NCBI GenBank assembly: GCA_004134995.1 | Contig: REGP01000006.1 | Coordinates: forward strand, 124,001 to 188,000 | Direction: 5' to 3' | Origin: Oxalobacteraceae bacterium CAVE-383 | GTDB taxonomy: Bacteria; Pseudomonadota; Gammaproteobacteria; Burkholderiales; Burkholderiaceae_D | Length of the DNA: 64,000 nucleotides | Part shown: in pieces, positions 12,293-22,106 of the stretch | Position numbering within the stretch: position 1 is the stretch's first letter | Layout of the letters: each line of letters begins with the position of its first letter | Translations under genes and position numbers: made by a program | Notes under the pieces: generated by a model | What the model was told of the DNA's origin: nothing | Seen by the model: only the letters and a program-made list of their open reading frames with translations | Database searches by the model: none

Positions 12293-14377
12293 ATGAGAAA
12301 ACCGACAATCAAAAAAATTCTGATGTGGACCGTGCTGTCCTTGCTGGTCCTGATCGTGGTTCTGGTCGTGTTTCTGCTGACTTTCGACTGGAATCGCGCT
12401 AAACCCTATATTAATCGGCGCGTCAGCGAAGCCACCGGCCGCGTGTTCGAGATTCGCGGCAATCTGGCCCTGCATTGGCAGCGTCCTGCCGAGGGGCCGG
12501 CGGCGAGTACCTATTCGGGCTGGCGGCGCCTGGTGCCGTGGCCGCGCCTGTCGGCCGACGATATACAACTGAGCAATCCCGGCTGGGCCAAAACCGGTCC
12601 GCAGATGGTGCAGTTGACGCATGTGACCTTTTCGTTGAGCCCGTTGCCGCTATTGGCCAAAACCGTGGTGGTGCCGGAACTGGAAGCCGACGGCCTGGCC
12701 CTGGCGCTGGAGCGCGGCACTGACCCGGCCCAGGCGCCGAACAACTGGACCTTCAAGAAAGACGACAATACGCCGTCGACCTGGCGCTTCGCCCTGCAGC
12801 GGCTGATCCTGAAGCAGGCGCAGGTGCATTACCTGGATCCGCTCATCAAGCTCGATATGCATGCCGGCGTAAATACGCTGGCCGACAACAATCCGCAGGG
12901 GTACGGCCTGGAATTCAAGCTCGACGGCAGCTATAACAAGGCGCCCGTCACCGGCGGCGGCAAGGCCGGCGGGATCCTGTCGCTGGAAAATCCGGACGCC
13001 GTCTATCCGATCCAGGCCGACATCAAACTCGGCAAGAACGCCATCGGCGTGGAAGGCAGGATCACCAAGCCGACCGCCGTCACCGCCATCGATCTGCAAC
13101 TGTCGCTGGCGGGCGCCAGCATGGCCAACCTGTATCCGCTGACCGGCGTGTTGCTGCCTGACACGCCGCCGTACGCCACCAAGGGGCATTTAATCGGCAA
13201 GCTGGACCAGGCCGGCGGCGACGATTGGACCTATGAGAATTTCACCGGCAAGGTGGGCGACAGCGATATCGCCGGCACGCTGGAATATTTGCGCCGGCAG
13301 CCGCGTCCGCTGCTGCGCGGCAAGCTGGTTTCGGCGCAATTGCGGCTGGCGGACCTGGGGCCGCTGGTGAAGGCCGATTCCAATGCCAGCAAAGCCAATC
13401 GCGGCGCGGCGCAAGTCCAGCCCGCCGGCAAGGTATTGCCGGCCGAGCCTTTCGATACCAAGAGTTGGGGCGTGCTGGATGCCGACATCGATTTCACCGG
13501 ACGCAAGATCATCCGCGATGCCAGTCTGCCGATCCAGGACATGCACGCCGTCCTGCATCTGGAAAACAGCATGCTGTCGCTGACGCCGCTCAATTTCGGC
13601 GTGGCCGGCGGCAACATGACATCGAACATCACATTGGACGGCGGCGCGACGCCGATCAAGGCCGAGATGAAAATGGCGGCGCGCCATCTGAAGATCAAGC
13701 AGCTGTTTCCGAAGCTGGAATCGATGCAAGCCAGTTTCGGCGAGGTCAACGGCGATGTATCGCTGTCCGGCGTCGGCAATTCGGTCGGCGCGCTGCTTGG
13801 CACGTCCAATGGCGAAATCAAGGCGGTGGTCAGCAAAGGGTCGGTCAGCAAATTTATCCTGGAGGCGGCGGGGCTGAATATCGCCAATGCGGCGTTCGTC
13901 AAGATATTCGGCGACAAGCAAGTGCAGATGAATTGCCTGGCGGCCGATTTCGCGGTGACCGACGGCTTGATGCAGACGCGCTCGTTCGTCATGGATACCA
14001 GCGATGCGGTGGTCAACGTGAGCGGCGACATCAATCTGGCCAAGGAATTGCTGGCGCTGGATATTCGTCCGAAGAGCAAGGGCTTGCGCGTCATTTCGCT
14101 GCGCACGCCCTTGTACGCCAAGGGCACTTTCAAGAACCCCGACATCGGCCTATATAAGGGCATGATTGCGCTGAAAGCGGGAGCGGCCGCGGGCCTGGCC
14201 GCGGTGGCGCCGCTGGCTGCCCTGGCGCCATTGATCAATATTGGACGCACGGAGGATACCGATTGCGCCGGGCTGCTGTCGGAAGCCAGCACTGCGCCGA
14301 CCGCGCCGCCGCCGGGCAAGAAGGAACCGAAAAAGCGCCTGAAGCGGGCGCAGCAGCGCAATCTGGATGCGCAATAA
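12293..14377 (+). CDS. AsmA-family protein
   Basis: AsmA-like proteins are inner-membrane-anchored periplasmic bridges implicated in lipid transport to the outer membrane. The 694-residue product starts with a cytoplasmic basic stretch and one membrane helix (about 10-30), then a long beta-rich periplasmic region with AsmA features (LADDIQLSNP...; repeated LSVTPLNFGVAGG-like strands) and a C-terminal Pro/Lys tail. I chose the ATG at 12293 (MRKPTIKKIL); the open frame extends to 12134 but that part lacks family character. It precedes the second tRNA-Gly. Confidence 0.85.
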   Translation: MRKPTIKKILMWTVLSLLVLIVVLVVFLLTFDWNRAKPYINRRVSEATGRVFEIRGNLALHWQRPAEGPAASTYSGWRRLVPWPRLSADDIQLSNPGWAKTGPQMVQLTHVTFSLSPLPLLAKTVVVPELEADGLALALERGTDPAQAPNNWTFKKDDNTPSTWRFALQRLILKQAQVHYLDPLIKLDMHAGVNTLADNNPQGYGLEFKLDGSYNKAPVTGGGKAGGILSLENPDAVYPIQADIKLGKNAIGVEGRITKPTAVTAIDLQLSLAGASMANLYPLTGVLLPDTPPYATKGHLIGKLDQAGGDDWTYENFTGKVGDSDIAGTLEYLRRQPRPLLRGKLVSAQLRLADLGPLVKADSNASKANRGAAQVQPAGKVLPAEPFDTKSWGVLDADIDFTGRKIIRDASLPIQDMHAVLHLENSMLSLTPLNFGVAGGNMTSNITLDGGATPIKAEMKMAARHLKIKQLFPKLESMQASFGEVNGDVSLSGVGNSVGALLGTSNGEIKAVVSKGSVSKFILEAAGLNIANAAFVKIFGDKQVQMNCLAADFAVTDGLMQTRSFVMDTSDAVVNVSGDINLAKELLALDIRPKSKGLRVISLRTPLYAKGTFKNPDIGLYKGMIALKAGAAAGLAAVAPLAALAPLINIGRTEDTDCAGLLSEASTAPTAPPPGKKEPKKRLKRAQQRNLDAQ

Positions 14378-14455
14378 GATTCGCGGATAAAATTCGGACG
14401 CGCGTGCCGAAAACCTATATAATTCGGCCCTCGCGCAATGCGAGATTGCGACAAT

Positions 14456-14531
14456 GCGGGAGTAGCTCAGTTGGTAGAGCGCAACCTTGCCAAGGTTGAG
14501 GTCGAGAGTTCGAGACTCTTCTCCCGCTCCA
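14456..14531 (+). tRNA. tRNA-Gly (GCC), copy 2
   Basis: Base-for-base identical to the 76-base tRNA-Gly at 10142-10217, with anticodon GCC and encoded CCA. A TATAAT -10 box lies at 14418-14423, but I see no good -35 match. A strong terminator follows at once. Only a short piece of flank (AATGCGGGAG context) is shared with copy 1, so this is an old gene duplication rather than a recent segmental one. Confidence 0.98.
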
Positions 14532-14538
14532 TATACAG

Positions 14539-14571
14539 ACGGGCGGCATTCATGGGAATGCCGCCCGTTTT
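14539..14571 (+). terminator. Rho-independent terminator after tRNA-Gly copy 2
   Basis: Perfect 13-bp stem ACGGGCGGCATTC (14539-14551) / GAATGCCGCCCGT (14556-14568), a 4-base loop and a short T run. Confidence 0.85.
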
Positions 14572-14634
14572 CAATAGTGAGTCTTCAAAAAGGCCTTTCC
14601 GGCCCCGATTGCCCAGGCAGTCGTCAAGCAGTCG

Positions 14635-15000
14635 TCAAGCAGTCGTATTGATCAGGCCACCCAGATGCGAAAACGAAATCGACGGCGCCGACGTGCCGCC
14701 GCTCTGGCTTTGGGACGACTGCCCCGAATTCGCATTGTTGTTGCTGTTGTTGGCCTGTTGCGAAGGAGCCGATTGCGACGGCTGCGCTTGAGCCAGTTGC
14801 GTCTGAACCTTCTGGATCTGCTGATTGATCACTTGCTGGTTGTTTTGCCGCGTATCGGAACAAGTGATGCAGTCGGTGGACGCCAATTGCTTTTGCAGCG
14901 CCTGTAATTGTTTCTGCAGGCCGGAAGCCTGATTGGCCTGCGTGGAACTGCCGGTCGTGCTCGCTATCAGGCTGCTGATAGCCGAAAGTGCTGAAGCCAT
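14635..15000 (-). CDS. Gln/Ser/Asn-rich small protein, FlxA-like
   Basis: 121 residues starting MASALSAISSLIAS. The middle is a Gln-rich heptad-like coiled coil (LQKQLQALQKQLAS...QQIQKVQTQLAQAQ) with a CITC cysteine pair, and the C-terminal third is Ser/Asn/Gln-rich low complexity. The pattern resembles FlxA-like proteins of unknown function in proteobacteria, a weak assignment. The start is chosen for the GGGGAG ribosome-binding site 8 bases upstream; the frame is open to 15051. The stop lies in a short direct repeat (TCGTCAAGCAG twice, 14623-14645), so the C-terminus may vary between strains. Confidence 0.6.
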   Translation of the reverse strand: MASALSAISSLIASTTGSSTQANQASGLQKQLQALQKQLASTDCITCSDTRQNNQQVINQQIQKVQTQLAQAQPSQSAPSQQANNSNNNANSGQSSQSQSGGTSAPSISFSHLGGLINTTA

Positions 15001-15126
15001 TGCTTTTCTCCCCATGAACGGTGCGATTTCAAAATACCCCCGATTGCGCAAGGCGCGGCAATCGAGAGGTAATTCGCGGGAGAGCGGCAGGAAGTTACAG
15101 CCGCCGGAAATATTTAATCAAACTAT

Positions 15127-17745
15127 TCAATAAATATCGCGCCGATACCGGTTGGCCGCGATCAGTTCTTCCAGCCCATCGTCGCCGAGCAGATCGTTGA
15201 GCACCGCATCGACGCCGGCGGCCATGCCTTCCATGCTGCCGCAAACGTAAATCACGGCGCCGTGGGCAAGCCATGCCCGCAATTGCGCGGCGGCGTCCCG
15301 CAGCTTGTCCTGCACGTAAATCCGTTCGGCCTGGTCGCGCGAAAACGCCAGATCGACGCGTTCCAGGAAGCCATCCTTTTGCCATTGCGCGATTTCGTCC
15401 GCATACAGCGCGTCGTGCGCAAGATTGCGTTCGCCGAACAGCAGCCAGTTGCGGCGCCGTCCGTCGCGCGCCCTTGCCTTCAGATGCGAGCGCAAACCGG
15501 CCATGCCGGAACCGTTGCCGATGAAAATGCCGGGGACGTCCTGTCCGCTGAGGGCAAACGACGGATTGTCCAGCAGGCGTCCCTCGATCGCGCCGCCGGG
15601 CGCGGCATGCGCGGTCAGCCAGCCGGACGCCAGTCCCATGCCGCCGTCATGCAGGCTTTGCCGCACCAGCAATTGCAGGCTGCCGTCTTCGGCGATCGAT
15701 GCGACCGAATAACGGCGCGGCGCCGGCAGCTTCAATGTGTCGGCCAGCGCTTGCGGGGCCGGAGCCTGCGCCGCGAAAGGGGCCGGCAACACGGCGCGCG
15801 CCAGCGCTTCGGCCAGGGTGCATGGTGCGTCAAGAAACCGCACCGGCGCGGCGCCGTCCAGGCCGTTCTGCCGCAGGAATGCTTCAACCTGCCGCGGCGC
15901 CTGGCGCGGCAGTATCTCCACCAGCGCGCCGGATTGCCATTTCGCATCGCCATGCGGCGCCAGCGCCAGATGAAAGATCGGTTCGCCCAGACTGCCGGGA
16001 TTCAGGTGTCTGCGTTCCAGCAATTGCCATTGATGATAGGGCGCAGGCACGGCCGGCGTGGTGATGCCGGCGTCCGGCATGCGCAGATCGGCAATGCCGC
16101 AGCAGTCGGCCAGCGCATGCTGCCACAGCGTCAGCGCCGCCGAATCGCCGTTGTCGACTTCGATCAGCGCGAAATCCGGTTGCGCGCCCTGGGCCTGCAA
16201 ATGATAGTCCAGCGTGTGTCCGTAGCCGCAGAAATGCCGGTAGTGGCGGTCGCCCAGCGCCAGCACGCCATAGCGCAGATGCGCCAGCGACGCCGGCTGA
16301 TGCATCAATTGGCGCGTGAAGCCGCGCGCGCTGTCGGGCGGTTCGCCGTCGCCGAAAGTGCTGGCGACGAACAGCACGCGGTGATAGTGGCGCAATTGCT
16401 CCACGCCGGTCGCGGCGGCCGATTGCAGATCGATCCGCAGTCCCGCGGCCTGCAGCGCTGCCGCGGTATTCAGCGCGATCCGTTCGGCATAGCCGGACTG
16501 GCTGGCGAATACCAGCAGGATTTTTTCCTGCGCGCCGCCGGCCGCCGGAGCGCCGGCCTGCATGCTTCTGCGCGCCCTGGCGACGGCGCGTTTCTTGCGG
16601 CGCCGGTCCAGGTACAGCATCCATCCGGTAATGCCGAACAGCGGCAGGCACAGCGCGCCGATGGTCATGACGATGCGTCCGGGCAAACCGAAATAGGTGC
16701 CCATGTGCAGCGGATAGACCGCGCTGGTCAAACGGCCTCCGATGTCCTTGTCGCGGTAATCCTGGCGCTGGCTGACCGCGCCGTTTTCGGGATTGATGCG
16801 CAGCCGGCTTTGCGCTTGGTCGTGCGGCGCATCCGCATCGAGAAAGGTGACTTGTACCGCCTCGTTCGCGCGTTCGGGGAAACGGAACAAAGCCCTGCGA
16901 TAGGCCGGCACGGCATCGCTGAACGCCTGCCATATCCGGGTTGCCTGTTCCGGCGATATCGGTTCGCGCAGCGCGGATTTGGGCGGGGCGGCGATTCGTG
17001 TTTCAGCTTGCGGTTTTTTCGGCGCCTGCGGCCGGGGTTGGGCCTGCGTCTGGCCGAGCATGCCGTCCACGCCTTTTTTGACCCAATCGAACGACCAATA
17101 AACCCCGGTCGAGGCCGAGATCACATAGACCGCCAAGGCCCAGGTGCCGATCATCGAATGCAGATGCCACAAGAAAGAGCGGCCGCGCAGGCTGAAGTCG
17201 AGCCGGAACCAGGCCCGCCATTGCAGCGCCTGGCGCGGCCAGCGCAGGTACAGTCCGGACAGCGCGAGAAACAGCAGGCACATTGCGGCGCTGCCCATAA
17301 CGACCTTGCCGGCTGGCGTCGGCAACAGCAGGAAGCGATGCAGGAATTCTATCCATTTGAAAAACGGTTCGGCGCGCGGCATGGGCAGCAATTGCGCATT
17401 GTACGGATCGACGTAGCGCATCTCGCCGCGTTTTTGGCCGGGCGGGGCGGCGAACATGACGCGTGCCGGATGCACCTGCCTGGCGCCGGCCGGATCCGCG
17501 GTCAGCACCAGCGAGCTGATGGGGCTTTCGGGACGTTGCCCCTGAATGCGCGCGATCAGTTGCGGCGCATCGAGCTTCGGTACAGGCTGCGCGACGATCT
17601 GCAGCACATCGGGATTCAAGGCCTCGATGATTTCTTCGCTGAACGACAGCATGGCGCCGGTCACGCCGACCATCATCAACAATGTCCCCGCGGTAATGCC
17701 GACAAACCAATGGATTTGAAACAGGATTTTCTTGAAAAGGCCCAT
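15127..17745 (-). CDS. PepSY-membrane/flavodoxin/FAD-NAD(P)H reductase fusion, probable iron reductase
   Basis: An 872-residue multidomain electron-transfer protein. The N-terminal half is a PepSY-associated membrane region (helices near 10-35, 140-165, 190-215 and 355-380) with His residues in positions typical of heme-ligating helices (IHWFVG, LHRFLLL, HLHSMIG). Then come a flavodoxin domain (VFASQSGYAERIA, FGDGEPPDSARGF), an FAD-binding segment with PRRYSVAS and an NADPH domain ending in YRRDIY. Related proteins reduce ferric siderophores or free periplasmic iron with cytoplasmic NADPH. A possible Fur site lies 44 bases upstream, supporting an iron role. No siderophore receptor is in the window. 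Confidence 0.85.
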   Translation of the reverse strand: MGLFKKILFQIHWFVGITAGTLLMMVGVTGAMLSFSEEIIEALNPDVLQIVAQPVPKLDAPQLIARIQGQRPESPISSLVLTADPAGARQVHPARVMFAAPPGQKRGEMRYVDPYNAQLLPMPRAEPFFKWIEFLHRFLLLPTPAGKVVMGSAAMCLLFLALSGLYLRWPRQALQWRAWFRLDFSLRGRSFLWHLHSMIGTWALAVYVISASTGVYWSFDWVKKGVDGMLGQTQAQPRPQAPKKPQAETRIAAPPKSALREPISPEQATRIWQAFSDAVPAYRRALFRFPERANEAVQVTFLDADAPHDQAQSRLRINPENGAVSQRQDYRDKDIGGRLTSAVYPLHMGTYFGLPGRIVMTIGALCLPLFGITGWMLYLDRRRKKRAVARARRSMQAGAPAAGGAQEKILLVFASQSGYAERIALNTAAALQAAGLRIDLQSAAATGVEQLRHYHRVLFVASTFGDGEPPDSARGFTRQLMHQPASLAHLRYGVLALGDRHYRHFCGYGHTLDYHLQAQGAQPDFALIEVDNGDSAALTLWQHALADCCGIADLRMPDAGITTPAVPAPYHQWQLLERRHLNPGSLGEPIFHLALAPHGDAKWQSGALVEILPRQAPRQVEAFLRQNGLDGAAPVRFLDAPCTLAEALARAVLPAPFAAQAPAPQALADTLKLPAPRRYSVASIAEDGSLQLLVRQSLHDGGMGLASGWLTAHAAPGGAIEGRLLDNPSFALSGQDVPGIFIGNGSGMAGLRSHLKARARDGRRRNWLLFGERNLAHDALYADEIAQWQKDGFLERVDLAFSRDQAERIYVQDKLRDAAAQLRAWLAHGAVIYVCGSMEGMAAGVDAVLNDLLGDDGLEELIAANRYRRDIY

Positions 17746-17788
17746 AAATTTTCGAAGTCGCTGAATTTTATAGGCGCGATTATATATT

Positions 17789-17807
17789 GATAATCTAAAT
17801 GATATCC
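17789..17807 (-). promoter_or_regulatory. Possible Fur box upstream of the PepSY reductase
   Basis: Read on the + strand, GATAATCTAAATGATATCC matches the 19-base Fur consensus at 12 positions by my count, and the surrounding bases are strongly AT-rich. Its place just upstream of a predicted iron reductase makes iron control plausible. The match is imperfect and needs a matrix search. Confidence 0.4.
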
Positions 17808-17851
17808 ATTTCTATTTGCGTTTACGATTATATTTATTGAATAGCAACTTT

Positions 17852-18040
17852 TTAGCGGGCTTTGGCCTTGTCGATGACTTCGATGGCGCTTTGGCGCATG
17901 GCGTCGGTGGCGGGAGAGGCTTGTTCCAGATAGTCGTTTTCGAGGGCGACCGCGAGGTTGCTCATATTGTGCGCCAGCTCGCGCAGGGCGATGCTGAGCT
18001 CGATCATCAGATAAGACATGTCTTCAGGGTTATGCGGCAT
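17852..18040 (-). CDS. Small helical protein of unknown function
   Basis: 62 residues (MPHNPEDMSYLMIELSIALR...), acidic, predicted all-helical with amphipathic heptads and no membrane segment or cysteine. A GGGGG stretch lies about 5 bases before the ATG. The same reading frame has no obvious competing gene on the other strand. I do not recognise the family. It sits alone between the iron reductase and the FUSC protein. It may be a real short gene but could be spurious. Confidence 0.55.
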   Translation of the reverse strand: MPHNPEDMSYLMIELSIALRELAHNMSNLAVALENDYLEQASPATDAMRQSAIEVIDKAKAR

Positions 18041-18188
18041 GATCGCCCCCGTTCACGTTCAGATAGATAAATATAGATCAAAAAATTGACGCTCGGGAAG
18101 ATTTATTGTGACACCTTTCCGTCAGGGTTGGACGTCCGGCAAGCGCGCTTAGTTCGGACTATTGCCCGGATTATTGAATCGGGCCGTT

Positions 18189-20399
18189 TCAGGCCTTGCG
18201 CAATACCTGCTTGATTTTTTCGGTTTCGATGACGATTTCCCGGGCGTCGTTGTCGAGCAGCGCGGCGCGGCGCTGCAAGGGGTACCAGGCGGTCCAGCCG
18301 GTGACGTCGGGGCCGGGCGGATTCAGCGCCGGTAGGCTGCGCACTTTTTCGGGGGCCTTTTCGGACGCCTTCTCTTGCGCTTTCAGCGCCCCCGGCGCGG
18401 GCACCGCCGGGTTGATGATGCGTTGTGCTTTCGATAATGCCTCCAGCGCGTCGGCACAGGCATGGTCGATCACATCGTTGACCGGCTCGCGCGGCAAGCC
18501 GTCCGGATTCCGGCGCAGCAGCACGCGCATCGCGGCGATATGCGCGGCCACCAGATAATTCTGCACCACGAAGCGGTTGATTTCGCGCACCGCATGCTGC
18601 TTGCTGAGCGGTTCGTCCATCATCCGCACCAGCGCCGACACCAGCAGCGACAGGCTGTCCATGAAACCCTTGCGGCCGACCCGGTAATAAAAATCGTCAT
18701 TGACCTTGCCTTCCAGCATGTCGCGGCTGGCCTGTATGTATTTCTGGCTGGCCTGCAGCACCGCCGTCAGCAAGCGCGGCAGCGTGCGGTATTCCCAGCT
18801 CGGCAGCACGAAACTGAACGCAGTGGCGATCGCCGCGCCGAGGATGGTGTCGATCAGGCGTTCCCCGATCACCGCATGGCTGGCCGGGATGAGCAGGTTG
18901 ATCTGCAGCAGGATCTGCATGGAAGCCGCGATCGCGGTATAGCGGTATTTGATCTGGATGAACGCGGGCGCGGCGGCCGTGACGACGAACAGCAGCGCCA
19001 GCAACGCGACCGGCTCGTGCACGAAATTGAGAATGACCGCGGTCAGCACGCAGCCGATCACGGTGCCGACCAGGCGGTCGCTGCGGCGGCGCTTGGTCAT
19101 GCTGTAATTCGGCTTCAGGATCACCGCGATGGTCAGCACGATCCAGTAGCCATGTGAAGTATAGGGCAGATGGTCGGCCACCCACAGCCCGCACGACACC
19201 GCCAGCATCACGCGGATCGCAAAGCGGAATACCGGCGATTGCCAGCGCAGGTTTTTCAGCAGAACGCCGAATTGATATTTCTGTTGCGTCAGGAACGGCG
19301 TCATGTCCATGCCGGGCAGCAGCGGCAGCGGATCGACCGGGGTGCGCGTGGCGCTGTGCAGGGCTTCGATGGTGCCGATGATCTCGCGGATCTTGTCGTA
19401 GGTGCCGCGCAGCAGGCTCAGCGCCTCGTCCGGAATCTGGCCGGCCAGGTTGTCCTGCTGCAGTTGCTGCAGCTCGAACTGGATGGCCCGCATTTCAGCC
19501 AGGTAGTTGACGGTCGGCGCCGAGACCCGCTTGCGCGTCACCGAATAGGCGATGTCTTCGATGTCGGCCGCGGCCTTGTTGGCCACGTCGCGCAGGAACA
19601 CCATCACATTATTATTTGCGAAGTAACTGCGCAGCAGCGCGTAATCGGTATGCGTGGTCAGCACTTGCTCGTACAGCTCCAGCATCACCAGATGCACATG
19701 CACCAGCAGGCCGTCCTGCTTGGTGTGCATGTCGCGCAGCAGCAGGTCGCGCGAGGTCTGCTGCTTTTCCGCCACCATGATCTGCTGGCGCACCAGCAGA
19801 TTGAATTGCGCGGCCAGGTCGCTGCGGATGTCGTAGAAATCGGCCTTGATGCGCAGATAGCGCGCCAGTTCAAACAGCGCCTCGGCCAGCACCTGCTGCT
19901 TGATGCGATTGCGCAGAAACCAGGAAACCGTCATCGAATACGCAAGGTAAGCCATGCCGCCGCAGAAAAACAGCGCGCTGTGCCGGAATGCCTCGGGCAG
20001 CGTCAGGTCGTTTTCGATCGACAGGGTCATGATGAACAGGGCGGCGAATTGCAGCGGCATGGATTTCTTGCCGTACACCACCATCATGCTGGCGGTAAAG
20101 GTGACCGCCACCAGCGCCAGCCGCAGCCCCCAGTGATACGGCGCGCACAAGCTGACGACCAGCGCGACCAGCGTGCACAGCAGCACGCTGGCCAGCATTT
20201 CATTGAATTTGTGGCGCAGCGGGCTCGGCAGATCCATCAGGCTGGTGCACATGGCGCCGATGCATACCGTCATCGCCGTCGGCAGATCGACGCCGTACAT
20301 GACCGCCAGCGTCAGTCCGACCACGCCGATGCCGATCCGCACGCCCGTATAAAAATAGTGGCTGAAAATAAAGGTGCGGATGTCCAGGGCGTAATGCAT
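18189..20399 (-). CDS. FUSC-family inner membrane protein (YccS/aromatic acid exporter-like)
   Basis: 736 residues with two hydrophobic blocks, each of five to six short membrane helices (about 15-175 and 390-530), separated and followed by long soluble helical regions. This is the FUSC (fusaric acid resistance/YccS/AaeB) layout. Typical elements are the repeat-like loops MTVCIGAMCTSLMDLPSP and ILKPNYSMTKRRRSDRLVGTVIG. Members export aromatic acids or have unknown substrates. There is no adjacent membrane-fusion protein, arguing against a classic AaeAB pair. Divergent from aceA across a 372-base region. Confidence 0.88.
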   Translation of the reverse strand: MHYALDIRTFIFSHYFYTGVRIGIGVVGLTLAVMYGVDLPTAMTVCIGAMCTSLMDLPSPLRHKFNEMLASVLLCTLVALVVSLCAPYHWGLRLALVAVTFTASMMVVYGKKSMPLQFAALFIMTLSIENDLTLPEAFRHSALFFCGGMAYLAYSMTVSWFLRNRIKQQVLAEALFELARYLRIKADFYDIRSDLAAQFNLLVRQQIMVAEKQQTSRDLLLRDMHTKQDGLLVHVHLVMLELYEQVLTTHTDYALLRSYFANNNVMVFLRDVANKAAADIEDIAYSVTRKRVSAPTVNYLAEMRAIQFELQQLQQDNLAGQIPDEALSLLRGTYDKIREIIGTIEALHSATRTPVDPLPLLPGMDMTPFLTQQKYQFGVLLKNLRWQSPVFRFAIRVMLAVSCGLWVADHLPYTSHGYWIVLTIAVILKPNYSMTKRRRSDRLVGTVIGCVLTAVILNFVHEPVALLALLFVVTAAAPAFIQIKYRYTAIAASMQILLQINLLIPASHAVIGERLIDTILGAAIATAFSFVLPSWEYRTLPRLLTAVLQASQKYIQASRDMLEGKVNDDFYYRVGRKGFMDSLSLLVSALVRMMDEPLSKQHAVREINRFVVQNYLVAAHIAAMRVLLRRNPDGLPREPVNDVIDHACADALEALSKAQRIINPAVPAPGALKAQEKASEKAPEKVRSLPALNPPGPDVTGWTAWYPLQRRAALLDNDAREIVIETEKIKQVLRKA

Positions 20400-20771
20400 G
20401 TATGCGGCTGCGGCGGATGAGGGCCGTGTAATTTTTCGGTCACGCTATTCTGGGCTTTCGGCCGTGAATAGACAACCATGGCGCGGCCGTGGCCAAGCCG
20501 CATGGCCGCAACCTGTAAATTCCGCATGATTTTTCATTATCGCCACCGTCTTTTCATAATATGAAACGGTGGGTTGCGGTGCATCAAATCAGGATTTCAT
20601 CCAAAGATATTCGATGCCGCATTGCAAAATAATAAATTCAACTAATTGATTTTAAACAAAAAAATTATTTTTAAAATTATCGATTTGAAATTGTTGTGCT
20701 GCGGCGGCCGGCCTACTATTAAGTCATGTTGTTAAGCGATCCATCCAAGCAACCCACCAAGGAGAACTGCC
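20400..20771. other. Divergent intergenic region between the FUSC gene and aceA
   Basis: The 372 bases contain no credible gene. The FUSC side is GC-rich with several small CCATGGC/GGCCGTGGCC-type dyads. The aceA side (20630-20700) is very AT-rich. Possible aceA promoter hexamers are TTGTTG (20691-20696) and TACTAT (20714-20719) with a 17-base spacer, each only a partial match. An AAGGAG ribosome-binding site sits just before the aceA ATG. A double dyad is listed separately. Confidence 0.5.
20543..20572. promoter_or_regulatory. Nested dyad, candidate operator
   Basis: An outer perfect 7-bp inverted repeat CCACCGT (20543-20549) / ACGGTGG (20566-20572) encloses an inner one TTTCAT (20552-20557) / ATGAAA (20561-20566) around AAT. 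There is no T run, so a terminator is unlikely. It lies about 200 bases upstream of aceA and could be an operator for aceA or the FUSC gene. The regulator is unknown. Confidence 0.35.
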
Positions 20772-22106
20772 ATGACAAATACTGCAAATCTTGACCGCGA
20801 CCAGCAAATCCAGGCGTTGGCCGACGATTGGAAACATAATCCGCGCTGGAACGGCATCCGGCGCAATTACGCCGCGGCCGACGTCGTCAATCTGCGCGGC
20901 TCGGTGCAACTGGAACATACGCTGGCCAGGCGCGGTGCGGACAAGCTGTGGCGCTTGCTGCATGCCGAGCTCTTCGTCAATACGCTCGGCGCATTGACCG
21001 GCAATCAGGCCATGCAGCAGGTGAAGGCCGGCTTGAAAGCGATTTATCTGTCCGGATGGCAGGTTGCCGGCGACGCCAACATGGCCGGCGAAATGTATCC
21101 GGACCAATCCCTGTATCCGGCCAATTCGGTGCCGCTGGTGGTCAAGCGGATCAACAACACGTTCCAGCGCGCCGATCAGATCCAATGGTCCGAAGGCCGC
21201 AACGATATCGATTTTTTCGCGCCTATCGTGGCCGATGCGGAAGCCGGTTTTGGCGGCGTGCTGAATGCCTATGAATTGATGAAATCGATGATCGACGCCG
21301 GCGCCGCCGGCGTGCACTTCGAGGATCAACTGGCATCCGTCAAGAAGTGCGGCCATATGGGCGGCAAGGTTCTGGTGCCGACGCGCGAAGCCGTTGAAAA
21401 ACTGAATGCGGCGCGCCTGGCGGCGGATGTTTCCGGCACGTCGACGCTGGTGATCGCCCGCACCGATGCCGAAGCGGCGGATCTGCTGACTTCGGATGTC
21501 GATGAGCGCGACCAGCCGTTCTGCACCGGCGAGCGCACCGTCGAAGGCTTCTACAAGACCCGCGCCGGCTTCGACCAGGCGGTTGCGCGCGCGCTGGCCT
21601 ATTCGGATTACGCCGACCTGGTGTGGTGCGAAACCGGCAAGCCGGATCTGGATTTCGCGCGTCGCTTCGCGGAAGCCGTGCATGCGAAATTTCCGGGCAA
21701 GATGCTGGCCTATAACTGCTCGCCGTCCTTCAACTGGAAGAAGAATCTCGACGACGCCACCATCGCCAAATTCCAGACCGAGCTGGGCGCGATGGGATAC
21801 AAATTCCAGTTCATCACGCTGGCCGGTTTCCATGCCCTGAATTATTCAATGTTCAATCTGGCGCACGGCTATGCGCGCAATCAGATGTCAGCCTTCGTCG
21901 AATTGCAGGAGTCGGAATTCGCGGCCGCCTCGCGCGGTTTCACCGCGGTCAAGCATCAGCGCGAAGTCGGCACCGGTTATTTCGATGCCGTGACGCAGGC
22001 GATCCAGCAGGGCCAGTCGTCCACGACGGCCTTGCATGGTTCGACCGAGGACGAACAGTTCCTCGATGGCCATGCCGACGAATCGAAGTTGAAACGCGTG
22101 GCTTAG
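20772..22106 (+). CDS. aceA: Isocitrate lyase
   Basis: Cleaves isocitrate to succinate and glyoxylate, the entry to the glyoxylate shunt for growth on acetate or fatty acids. The 444-residue protein has the active-site loop [10 protein letters not shown] with the catalytic cysteine at Cys193, plus [22 protein letters not shown] and [11 protein letters not shown]. Length is that of the short bacterial (E. coli-like) class. The ribosome-binding site AAGGAG lies 7 bases before the ATG. Malate synthase is not in the window. The stop overlaps the convergent modC stop by three bases. Confidence 0.98.
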   Translation: MTNTANLDRDQQIQALADDWKHNPRWNGIRRNYAAADVVNLRGSVQLEHTLARRGADKLWRLLHAELFVNTLGALTGNQAMQQVKAGLKAIYLSGWQVAGDANMAGEMYPDQSLYPANSVPLVVKRINNTFQRADQIQWSEGRNDIDFFAPIVADAEAGFGGVLNAYELMKSMIDAGAAGVHFEDQLASVKKCGHMGGKVLVPTREAVEKLNAARLAADVSGTSTLVIARTDAEAADLLTSDVDERDQPFCTGERTVEGFYKTRAGFDQAVARALAYSDYADLVWCETGKPDLDFARRFAEAVHAKFPGKMLAYNCSPSFNWKKNLDDATIAKFQTELGAMGYKFQFITLAGFHALNYSMFNLAHGYARNQMSAFVELQESEFAAASRGFTAVKHQREVGTGYFDAVTQAIQQGQSSTTALHGSTEDEQFLDGHADESKLKRVA

